Shown here: in pieces, positions 1 to 5,846 of the stretch | How positions within the stretch are numbered: the stretch's first letter is position 1 | How the letters are laid out: each line of letters starts with the position of its first letter | Source: Tissierellales bacterium | GTDB taxonomy: Bacteria > Bacillota_A > Clostridia > Tissierellales > JASKZW01 | Direction of reading: 5' to 3' | Assembly: GCA_030147425.1 (NCBI GenBank) | Contig: JASKZW010000093.1 | Coordinates: 1 to 5,846 of the forward strand | DNA length: 5,846 bases | Program-made: the position numbers and the translations under genes | Notes under the pieces: model-generated | What the model was told of the DNA's origin: nothing | The model's database searches: none | Seen by the model: the letters and a program-made list of their open reading frames with translations, nothing else

Positions 1-419
1 TTGGAAGTATCCACTATATAATTTGCCTGGCTTTTTATATCTTTTAATTTCTCCCTCTCCCTTTTTATTCCGTCTACTATCCTAGATTCCTGAGACATAG
101 GATGGGGCCTTCTGTGTTCCTTATACCTATTTATTAAAACATCATCATTAGCTTCTAAAAAAACTATTTCATAATGAATATTATTCTTATCTAAAATATC
201 TAAGCCATCAAAGAAATCTTCAAAAAAGATTCCTCCCCTTATATCTACAACGACTGCAACCTTATTAAAATCATGTTCATGCCTATTACATAATTCAAAA
301 AAATCAAATATTAAAGCTGGTGGCAAGTTATCCATACAATAGTAGTCTATATCCTCTAAAGCTTTCATAGCTTGACTTTTTCCTGCTCCTGATAATCCAG
401 TTATAATAACAAATTCCAA
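1..419 (-). CDS. rapZ: RapZ/YvcJ nucleotide-binding protein, N-terminal 139 codons (3' end outside window)
   Basis: The visible protein starts LEFVIITGLSGAGKS (first residue read as Met from TTG) and runs 139 codons to the window edge with no stop. A Walker A loop GLSGAGKS covers residues 8-15. The family hallmark DNLPP is at 30-34, the Walker B-like VVDIRGG at 57-63, and the FLEANDD...HRRPHP stretch at 87-107. Together these identify the P-loop half of RapZ (YvcJ in Bacillus). The usual length is about 285-295 residues, so the C-terminal half is missing here. In E. coli RapZ is a GlcN6P-sensing adaptor that delivers the sRNA GlmZ to RNase E; in Firmicutes YvcJ binds and hydrolyses ATP/GTP and its RNA role is unproven. 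It is the third gene of the murB operon, 13 bp after the PHP gene. I chose TTG at 419 because an SD lies 6 nt upstream; an in-frame ATG at 443 would add eight residues and overlap the PHP gene. Confidence 0.95.
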   Translation of the reverse strand, partial: MEFVIITGLSGAGKSQAMKALEDIDYYCMDNLPPALIFDFFELCNRHEHDFNKVAVVVDIRGGIFFEDFFDGLDILDKNNIHYEIVFLEANDDVLINRYKEHRRPHPMSQESRIVDGIKREREKLKDIKSQANYIVDTS

Positions 420-425
420 TCTTAA

Positions 426-431
426 CCCTCC
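426..431 (-). promoter_or_regulatory. Ribosome binding site that decides the TTG start of rapZ
   Basis: On the minus strand this reads GGAGGG, followed by TTAAGA and then TTG at 419-417, giving an ideal 6-nt spacing. It lies directly after the TAA stop (433-435) of the PHP gene, so ribosomes ending there can reinitiate. The competing in-frame ATG at 443-441 has only an A-rich stretch (AAAGAA) upstream, and its first codons would contain this SD. Family members also normally begin right at the (M)xFVIxTG strand, which agrees with the TTG. Confidence 0.8.
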
Positions 432-432
432 A

Positions 433-1161
433 TTATCTTGCATTATAGATTCTTTCACTAGATATATTCAATTTCCTTACCCTTTCTAGTCCCTTATCAA
501 AGTTTCCAACCCTTTCAGAGCTATGGGCATCACTATCTATAGTAAATCTAACTCCAGTCTTTAAAGCCTCTTTTAAGGCTTCTACCGATAACTGACTGTG
601 GCTAGAATTAATTTCTAAACATACATCCTTTTTCTCACACTCCCTAGCCAGCCTTTCTATATTTAACTTAGCCTTAGAACCTGGATGGGTAATAATATCT
701 ACCGGATACTTATTTATTGCCTTGATCATTGCATCTGTATTTTTCTCAATTAGATTTTTAGGCCTTAAATTAAAGAGATTTGAAAAAAAGTTTAATATAT
801 AAAGCCTCAATGCACTGCTTAAGTTTTTAGGCACTATCCCAAAGTGGTAGCCTAAAAGTAGTATATCTATCAATTCTAACAACTCATCATTTACATCTAT
901 ATTTCCATCATAATCCATAATATTTGCTTCTACACCTAAAAGTATTTCTATTTCCTTGTATTCCCTATTTAAACTATCCACTTCTTTTCTCATTTCATAT
1001 AAATCATCTAAACTTACTCCATATAATTTATGTCCAGGACCGTGATCTGTTATAGCTATAGTTTCTAATCCTTTTTCTATAGCTGCTTCTACATTTTCCC
1101 TAATTGTCCCCTTACCATGACTGTATATAGTATGAGTATGATAGTCAGCAATAATCTTCAT
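433..1161 (-). CDS. PHP-domain metal-dependent phosphoesterase (YcdX/histidinol-phosphatase-like)
   Basis: A 242-residue cytosolic protein of the polymerase-and-histidinol-phosphatase (PHP) superfamily, a distorted TIM barrel with a multi-metal centre that hydrolyses phosphoester bonds. All nine expected ligand positions are visible: H8 and H10 (YHTHT), H15, H40 (ITDHGPGH), E78 (GVEAN), H106 (GYHFG), H159 (THPGSK), and D211 and H213 (DSDAH). GVEAN, ITHPG and LEINSS (182-187) resemble E. coli YcdX most closely. Two differences stand out: an insert of roughly 20-25 residues after H106, rich in Leu/Phe/Asn, and a short C-terminus ending at ERIYNAR, about ten or more residues earlier than relatives I recall. 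The ATG is preceded by AGGGGGA at 1166-1172. It lies 14 bp after murB and 13 bp before rapZ, hence cotranscribed. The substrate is unknown; histidinol phosphate is possible, but no his gene is nearby. Confidence 0.9.
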   Translation of the reverse strand: MKIIADYHTHTIYSHGKGTIRENVEAAIEKGLETIAITDHGPGHKLYGVSLDDLYEMRKEVDSLNREYKEIEILLGVEANIMDYDGNIDVNDELLELIDILLLGYHFGIVPKNLSSALRLYILNFFSNLFNLRPKNLIEKNTDAMIKAINKYPVDIITHPGSKAKLNIERLARECEKKDVCLEINSSHSQLSVEALKEALKTGVRFTIDSDAHSSERVGNFDKGLERVRKLNISSERIYNAR

Positions 1162-1175
1162 TAAATCCCCCTAAG

Positions 1176-2075
1176 TTAATCTATTATTTTTATTTCTGTC
1201 TCCAAACTTACACCAAACTTAGATTTAACTGTTTCCTTAATAAAGTTAATCAAGGTCATTACTTCTTCAAAACTAGCATTTCCCCTATTTATCACAAAAC
1301 CACAGTGCTTTTCTGATACTTGAGCATCACCAAATCTCATGCCTCTTAATCCTGAATCATCTATTAGCTTACCTGCATAATAGCCCTCTGGCCTTTTAAA
1401 GGTGCTTCCACCACTTGCATACTCTAAAGGCTGCTTACTAGTTCTTCTTTCTGTTAAATCCTTTAAATTTGCCTTTATTTCATCATAATCGCCATGCTCT
1501 AGTTCAAACTCTACACCTAAAACAATAAGGCCTTCATCTACAACCTTACTTCCCCTATATCTAAAATTCATATCCTTATTATCTATATATCTTATCTGAT
1601 TATTTTTATCTACAACCTTTACTCTTTTAACTATATCCTTCATTTCCCCACCATAGGCTCCTGCATTCATAGTAATTGCTCCGCCTACAGTACCTGGTAT
1701 GCCACTAGCAAATTCAAAGCCTTCTAAAGAAGCCTTTAGAGCCTTCTTTGATATAGTTGATAAAAGAGCTCCACTCTCTACTATAATTTTATTTGAATCT
1801 ATTTCAATCTTATTAAACTTATCAGATATTTTTATAACTAGTTTTCTTATCCCCTCGTCTGAAACTAAAAGATTGCTACCATTTCCCATTAAAAAATAAT
1901 CAATATCATTCTCCCTAGCATATTTTAAAACGCTAAGCAACTCTTCTTCAGAAGAGATATCTACCAAAACATCTGCTGGCCCACCTATTTTAAAAGTCGT
2001 ATGATTTTTCATAGCCTCATTAAAATGTAAATTAGACAAATTTAGTTCCTTAAGTCCTATATATTTTTCCTTCAT
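1176..2075 (-). CDS. murB: UDP-N-acetylenolpyruvoylglucosamine reductase MurB (type II)
   Basis: This FAD flavoprotein uses NADPH to reduce UDP-GlcNAc-enolpyruvate to UDP-MurNAc, the second committed step of cytoplasmic peptidoglycan precursor synthesis. The 299 residues match the usual 290-305 of the short type II enzymes. The FAD-binding PCMH-like domain spans about 25-190, with TTFKIGGPAD (26-35), GNGSNLLVSD (64-73) and the flavin-contacting SGIPGTVGGAITMNAGAYGG (124-143). The C-terminal substrate domain follows, with YASGGSTFKRP (219-229), AGKLID (234-239) and GFVINRG (259-265). By family alignment the probable catalytic residues are R174 (RYRGS), the proton donor S224, and E294 (LETEI). 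The start is supported by AGGAG at 2083-2087, 7 nt before the ATG. It is the first gene of the operon and is separated from upstream nifJ by a terminator. No lesions are seen. Confidence 0.97.
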   Translation of the reverse strand: MKEKYIGLKELNLSNLHFNEAMKNHTTFKIGGPADVLVDISSEEELLSVLKYARENDIDYFLMGNGSNLLVSDEGIRKLVIKISDKFNKIEIDSNKIIVESGALLSTISKKALKASLEGFEFASGIPGTVGGAITMNAGAYGGEMKDIVKRVKVVDKNNQIRYIDNKDMNFRYRGSKVVDEGLIVLGVEFELEHGDYDEIKANLKDLTERRTSKQPLEYASGGSTFKRPEGYYAGKLIDDSGLRGMRFGDAQVSEKHCGFVINRGNASFEEVMTLINFIKETVKSKFGVSLETEIKIID

Positions 2076-2105
2076 TTCACCACTCCTATAATTCTTACTA
2101 AGATA

Positions 2106-2111
2106 ATTATA
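2106..2111 (-). promoter_or_regulatory. Putative -10 box of the murB-PHP-rapZ operon promoter
   Basis: The minus strand contains a perfect TATAAT between the nifJ terminator and the murB SD, about 30 nt upstream of the murB start codon, which would give a leader of roughly 24 nt. No convincing -35 exists: the expected position is occupied by the terminator T-tract (TTTTTT at 2129-2134), and there is no TGn extension. In such A/T-rich DNA a TATAAT can occur by chance. Some promoter is expected here because the preceding terminator looks strong, so this is a reasonable but weak assignment; terminator readthrough could also contribute. Confidence 0.4.
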
Positions 2112-2120
2112 TTACATATA

Positions 2121-2156
2121 TAAAAAATAAAAAAGGGGATGCATGCATCCCCTTTT
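2121..2156 (-). terminator. Rho-independent terminator of nifJ
   Basis: Positions 2131-2156 are a perfect 26-bp palindrome: an 11-bp stem (2146-2156 paired with 2131-2141) around a CATG loop, with four consecutive G-C pairs. On the minus-strand transcript the stem starts 5 nt after the nifJ TAA (2162-2164) and runs into a U-rich tract (TTTTTTATTTTTTA, 2121-2134). This is the classical intrinsic terminator layout. In the other direction the hairpin is followed only by TTTTAATATTTAA, a much weaker tract, and there is no plus-strand gene to terminate, so it is read as unidirectional. Confidence 0.93.
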
Positions 2157-2161
2157 AATAT

Positions 2162-5100
2162 TTAATATTCTTCTGCTAATTTTTTGTAATTTTCATACTT
2201 AGCCTTAGCGTCTTCCTCTGCAGCTTTGAATAACTCTTCTGCTTCTTCTGGGAAAGTACGGCTTAAGGAAGTATATCTTACCTCAGATTCTATAAAGTCT
2301 CTAAATGGTTCTGATGGCTCTTTAGAGTCTAAGATAAATGGATTCTTTCCTTCTTCTTTTAATCTTGGGTCAAATCTGTATAAGTGCCAGTATCCTGTGT
2401 CTACTGCTTTTTTCTCTTGCTTGATACTAGTTCCCATACCAGTTCTGATTCCGTGGTTTATACATGGTGCATAAGCAATTATTAATGAAGGTCCATCGTA
2501 GGATTCAGCTTCTTGTAAAGCTTTCATTAATTGATTCATATTTGCTCCCATTGATACTTGAGCTACATATACATAGCCATAAGTTGTAGCTATAAGTCCT
2601 AAGTCTTTCTTAGTAACTTTTTTACCTGAAGCTGCGAATTTAGCTACTGCTGCTTTAGGTGTAGCTTTTGATGATTGACCTCCTGTATTTGAGTAAACTT
2701 CTGTGTCAAATACAAATACGTTTACGTCTTCTCCTGATGCTAATACGTGGTCTAATCCACCAAATCCAATGTCATATGCCCATCCGTCTCCACCAAAGAT
2801 CCAGATTGACTTTTTGATTAAATAGTCTTTTAATTTAGCTATTTTGTTTAATAATTCTTGTCCTTCTTTATTATCTAATTTCTTATCTAATAAAGGAGTG
2901 ATTTTTGCTGAACCTTCCTTAGATCCTCTTACATCTTCTTTGTTTTCTAACCAGAAGTTAAATGCTTCATTTAATTCTTCATCTAAGTCTAGTTCTACAA
3001 ATTCTTCTATATACATTTCTAATTTTTCTCTTAATTTTCTAACTGCTACAGACATTCCGTAACCATACTCTGCGTTGTCTTCGAATAGTGAGTTTGCCCA
3101 AGCTGGTCCTCTTCCATCCTTGTTTTTGCAGTATGGAGTTGATGGTGCACTTGCTCCCCAAATTGATGAACATCCTGTTGCGTTAGCAATTATCATTCTA
3201 TCTCCAAATAATTGAGTTATTAACTTAGCATATGGAGTTTCTCCACATCCTGCACAAGCTCCTGAGAACTCAAATAATGGTTGTTTAAACTGACTGCCTT
3301 TTACAGTTGTATCTGGCATTAAGTCTTCTTTTGGCTCTACGTGCTCTATAGCATAATCCCAGTTTTTAGACTCTACTTCATACTCTTCTTCTAATGGAAC
3401 CATTACTAATGCTTTTTCCTTAGCTGGACAAACATCAGCACAGTTTCCACATCCTGTACAGTCTAATGGTGAAATTTGAATTCTAAATTCAACTTCTTCT
3501 AAACCTTTACCTATAGCTTTCTTAGTTTCAAAAGTTTCTGGTGCATTAGCTCTTTCTTCTTCATTAACTAAGAATGGTCTTATAACCGCATGTGGACAAA
3601 CATAAGCACATTGGTTACATTGGATACAGTTGTCCATAATCCAGTGTGGAACTTCTACTGCTATACCACGTTTTTCGTAAGCTGATGTTCCATGTGGGAA
3701 TACTCCGTCTTCTCTTCCAACAAAAGTACTTACTGGTAAACTGTCTCCTTCTTGGTGATTCATAGGCATAACAACTTCTCTGATAAAGTCTGGCATTTCT
3801 TTTTCATCTTCAACTTTTTCATCTTCTGCTTTTGCCCATGATTCAGGTATATCTATCTTAACTAAAGCATCAATTCCTTGGTCAACTGCCTTATAGTTCA
3901 TTTCTACTATATGGTCACCTTTTCTACCATAGTCTCTAACAATTGATTCTTTTAAAGCTTCAATTGCTTGGTCTATTGGCAGAACATTTGCAAGTCTGAA
4001 GAATGCTGCTTGCATAACCATGTTGATTCTTCCACCTAATCCTACTTCTTGAGCTATCTTAGTAGCATCTACTGTGTAGAATTCAATGTCATTTTCATAC
4101 ATGTATTTCTTCATTTTTGCTGGTAAATTAGCTTCTAATTCTTCTTCACTCCAGTTTGTGTTAAGTAAGAATTTTCCACCTTTCTTTAATCCTTTTAATA
4201 CATCATATTGGTATACATATGATTGTTTTGATAAGGATATAAAGTCAGCTTCATCTATTAAATATGTTGATCTGATTGGCTCATGTCCAAATCTTAAGTG
4301 GGATATAGTTACTCCACCTGATTTTTTACTGTCATATGCAAAATATCCTTGTGCATACATGTCAGTTCCGTCACCGATTATTTTTATAGCTGATTTGTTA
4401 GCTCCTACAGTTCCGTCTGAACCGAATCCCCAGAACTTACATCTAATAGTACTTTCTGGCTCAACACTTATTTGCTCTTTAACATCTAATGATGTATGAG
4501 TAACATCATCTTCTATTCCTATAGTAAATCTATCTCTTGGTTCATATAATTTTAGGTTGTCAAATACTGCCTTAATTTGTGAAGGTGTAGTATCTTTTGA
4601 ACCTAAACCATATCTTCCACCTACTATAACAGGAGCATCCTCTTTTCCGTAGAATAAGCTCTTAACATCTAAGTGTAAAGGTTCTGCTATAGCACCTTTT
4701 TCCTTAGTTCTATCTAGTACTGCTATTTTTTTAACACTTGCAGGCATTACATCAAAGAAGTATTTCTCTGAGAATGGTCTGTATAAGTGTACTTCTATAA
4801 CTCCTACTTTTTCTCCATTTTCATTTAAGTAGTCTACAGTTTCTTCTATTGCTTCTGTAACTGAACCCATAGCAACAATAATTCTTTCTGCTTCTGGATG
4901 TCCGTAGTAGTTAAATGGTCTATAGTCTCTTCCAGTTATCTTGTTTATTTCCTTCATGTAATCGTTTACTATTTCCACAATATTTTCATAATATGGGTTA
5001 GCTGATTCTAAAGCTTGGAAATAAATATCTGGGTTTTGTGCTGTTCCTTTTGTGTAAGGATTAGCTGGGTTTAAAGCTCTTGCTCTGAAGTCATCTAGTG

Positions 5101-5695
5101 CTTCATAGTCTACTAATTTAGCAAGGTCTTCATACTCCATAACCTCTACTTTTTGTATCTCATGGCTTGTTCTAAAACCATCAAAGAAATGTATGAAAGG
5201 AACTCTTCCTTTAATTGAAGCTAGGTGAGCAACTCCTGCTAAGTCCATAACTTCTTGAACACTTCCTGATGCTAATAAAGCAAATCCTGTTTGTCTTGCA
5301 GCCATTACGTCTTGGTGATCTCCAAATATACTTAAAGCATGTCCTGCTAATGCTCTTGCAGAAACATGGAATACTCCAGGTAATAATTCTCCCGCAATTT
5401 TATACATATTTGGTATCATAAGTAATAATCCTTGGGATGCTGTAAAAGTAGTTGTTAAAGCACCAGCTGATAAGGAACCGTGTACTGCTCCTGCAGCTCC
5501 TGCTTCTGATTGCATTTCTCTTACAGAAACCTCTTGTCCGAATATATTTTTCTTTCCATGAGCGGACCACTCATCAACCATCTCAGCCATATCTGAAGAT
5601 GGTGTTATTGGGTAAATAGCAGCTACGTCTGTAAACGCATAAGCAACGTGTGCAGCAGCTGTATTACCATCCATAGTTTTCATAACTTTAGCCAT
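2162..5695 (-). CDS. nifJ: Pyruvate:ferredoxin (flavodoxin) oxidoreductase, homodimeric single-chain type
   Basis: This enzyme oxidatively decarboxylates pyruvate with CoA to acetyl-CoA and CO2, passing electrons to ferredoxin or flavodoxin; it acts in the cytosol and is oxygen sensitive. The 1177 residues fit the 1170-1230 norm. Domain I (about 1-255) has YPITPSS with T31, E64 and R114 (SARAL), at the same numbers as the Desulfovibrio africanus active site. Next come a transketolase C-terminal-like domain (about 256-410), a gamma domain from about 420 (FWGFGSDGT), and a 2x[4Fe-4S] domain with C690/C693/C696/C700 and C746/C749/C752/C756. The TPP domain follows, with the proximal cluster cysteines C814, C817, C842 and C1078, GDG at 969-971 and NTGGQ at 1003-1007. 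The acidic, helical tail may correspond to the domain VII extension. The start is fixed by AAGGAGGT 7 nt upstream. It has its own promoter and terminator, so it is probably monocistronic and highly expressed. No frameshift or missing ligand is seen. Confidence 0.97.
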   Translation of the reverse strand: MAKVMKTMDGNTAAAHVAYAFTDVAAIYPITPSSDMAEMVDEWSAHGKKNIFGQEVSVREMQSEAGAAGAVHGSLSAGALTTTFTASQGLLLMIPNMYKIAGELLPGVFHVSARALAGHALSIFGDHQDVMAARQTGFALLASGSVQEVMDLAGVAHLASIKGRVPFIHFFDGFRTSHEIQKVEVMEYEDLAKLVDYEALDDFRARALNPANPYTKGTAQNPDIYFQALESANPYYENIVEIVNDYMKEINKITGRDYRPFNYYGHPEAERIIVAMGSVTEAIEETVDYLNENGEKVGVIEVHLYRPFSEKYFFDVMPASVKKIAVLDRTKEKGAIAEPLHLDVKSLFYGKEDAPVIVGGRYGLGSKDTTPSQIKAVFDNLKLYEPRDRFTIGIEDDVTHTSLDVKEQISVEPESTIRCKFWGFGSDGTVGANKSAIKIIGDGTDMYAQGYFAYDSKKSGGVTISHLRFGHEPIRSTYLIDEADFISLSKQSYVYQYDVLKGLKKGGKFLLNTNWSEEELEANLPAKMKKYMYENDIEFYTVDATKIAQEVGLGGRINMVMQAAFFRLANVLPIDQAIEALKESIVRDYGRKGDHIVEMNYKAVDQGIDALVKIDIPESWAKAEDEKVEDEKEMPDFIREVVMPMNHQEGDSLPVSTFVGREDGVFPHGTSAYEKRGIAVEVPHWIMDNCIQCNQCAYVCPHAVIRPFLVNEEERANAPETFETKKAIGKGLEEVEFRIQISPLDCTGCGNCADVCPAKEKALVMVPLEEEYEVESKNWDYAIEHVEPKEDLMPDTTVKGSQFKQPLFEFSGACAGCGETPYAKLITQLFGDRMIIANATGCSSIWGASAPSTPYCKNKDGRGPAWANSLFEDNAEYGYGMSVAVRKLREKLEMYIEEFVELDLDEELNEAFNFWLENKEDVRGSKEGSAKITPLLDKKLDNKEGQELLNKIAKLKDYLIKKSIWIFGGDGWAYDIGFGGLDHVLASGEDVNVFVFDTEVYSNTGGQSSKATPKAAVAKFAASGKKVTKKDLGLIATTYGYVYVAQVSMGANMNQLMKALQEAESYDGPSLIIAYAPCINHGIRTGMGTSIKQEKKAVDTGYWHLYRFDPRLKEEGKNPFILDSKEPSEPFRDFIESEVRYTSLSRTFPEEAEELFKAAEEDAKAKYENYKKLAEEY

Positions 5696-5713
5696 CGATA
5701 GACCTCCTTCGAT
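5694..5713 (-). promoter_or_regulatory. nifJ ribosome binding site with a possible start-codon hairpin
   Basis: The minus strand carries AAGGAGGT (5702-5709), nearly a full anti-16S match, 7 nt before the ATG at 5695. It is bracketed by complementary ATCGA (5709-5713) and TCGAT (5694-5698), so the mRNA could form a 5-bp stem, extendable by one U-G pair, with most of the SD in a 10-nt loop and the start codon inside the 3' strand. The SD itself is certain. The stem is short, probably weak, and its function is speculative. Confidence 0.55.
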
Positions 5714-5771
5714 ATTTAGATTTATAATTTTATTTTAAAATTTTTATTTATTTTTACTTACTTCATACATA

Positions 5772-5800
5772 AGTATATTAAACATAGGTGCTAATGTCAA
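5772..5800 (-). promoter_or_regulatory. Sigma-A-type promoter of nifJ
   Basis: On the minus strand a perfect -35 hexamer TTGACA (5795-5800) is separated by exactly 17 bp from TATACT (5772-5777), one mismatch from TATAAT. Transcription should start near 5764-5766, giving a 5' leader of about 70 nt that is extremely A/T-rich and has no obvious riboswitch or terminator-like fold. The strength of this promoter fits a central fermentative enzyme. I looked for a Rex-type operator (TTGTTAA...TTAACAA) and found no clear match; only TT and AA ends and a TAG/CTA mini-repeat occur in the spacer. Confidence 0.88.
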
Positions 5801-5846
5801 CCTAAAGAAAATTCATCTTAAAGCCTAGTTTTTCAGTAGCTTAACT

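Noticed and set aside
1699..1899. A 66-codon plus-strand open frame opposite murB
   Set aside because: Antisense to the conserved FAD-binding domain of murB, with no recognisable motif; a shadow frame.
2131..2156. The perfect 26-bp palindrome as a protein-binding operator or site-specific recombination site
   Set aside because: Its position just after a stop codon, G-C core and following T-tract are fully explained by an intrinsic terminator.
2226..3062. Two short plus-strand open frames (2226-2474 and 2844-3062) opposite the 3' part of nifJ
   Set aside because: Both are antisense to conserved nifJ sequence, low in complexity and without motifs; shadow frames.
4086..4499. A 137-codon plus-strand open frame opposite nifJ
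   Set aside because: It lies wholly antisense to the conserved gamma-domain part of nifJ. Its translation is Ser/Phe/Leu-rich as expected for the complement of an A/T-biased coding strand, and I recognise no protein motif in it.
5696..5765. Possible riboswitch or attenuator in the nifJ leader
   Set aside because: The roughly 70-nt leader is almost all A/T with no stable stems beyond the tiny start-codon hairpin and no terminator structure; too short for known riboswitch classes.
5778..5800. Possible Rex-like operator in the nifJ -35/spacer region
   Set aside because: Only 6 of 11 arm positions are symmetric, and it lacks the TTGTTAA/TTAACAA half-sites; not better than chance in A/T-rich DNA.
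5818..5844. Bulged inverted repeat (TTAAAGCCTA ... TAGCTTAA) upstream of the nifJ promoter
   Set aside because: The arms pair only with two bulges, and no U-tract follows on the minus strand. It might be the tail of an upstream gene's terminator, but the window ends too soon to judge.

Overview
The window looks like ordinary chromosomal core-gene DNA from a low-GC, anaerobic Firmicute of the class Clostridia in the broad sense. The basis is the strong A/T bias, the consensus sigma-A-type promoter, the strong GGAGG-type ribosome binding sites, a single-chain 1177-residue pyruvate:ferredoxin oxidoreductase, and the gene order murB - PHP phosphoesterase - rapZ, which I know from clostridial genomes, where it usually continues into glmR/yvcK and whiA. 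Genus cannot be fixed from this sequence alone. Every gene lies on the minus strand, so transcription runs from high to low coordinates.

Right part (about 2120-5846): a monocistronic nifJ-type unit. A near-perfect promoter (TTGACA, 17-bp spacer, TATACT) lies at 5772-5800. It is followed by an A/T-rich leader of about 70 nt, a strong Shine-Dalgarno at 5702-5709, the 1177-codon PFOR gene (5695-2162), and a textbook intrinsic terminator (2121-2156) starting only 5 nt after the stop codon. The protein carries all the expected ligands for three [4Fe-4S] clusters and thiamine pyrophosphate.

Left part (1-2111): a tightly packed operon of murB (2075-1176), a 242-residue PHP-family metal-dependent phosphoesterase (1161-433), and the 5' 139 codons of rapZ (419 to the window edge). 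Gaps are 14 bp and 13 bp, and each downstream SD lies in the short gap just after the preceding stop. A TATAAT box at 2106-2111, between the nifJ terminator and murB, is the likely but weakly supported promoter.

Functionally, PFOR supplies acetyl-CoA and reduced ferredoxin for fermentation. MurB makes UDP-MurNAc for peptidoglycan, and RapZ is an ATP/GTP-binding protein tied in other bacteria to amino-sugar (UDP-GlcNAc/GlcN6P) homeostasis. The PHP enzyme sits between them with no assigned substrate. I found no mobile element, CRISPR array, tRNA/rRNA or defence system, and nothing that amounts to an undescribed system. The points worth a second look are modest: the PHP enzyme in a cell-wall operon, its subfamily insert, the TTG start of rapZ, and a small hairpin around the nifJ start.
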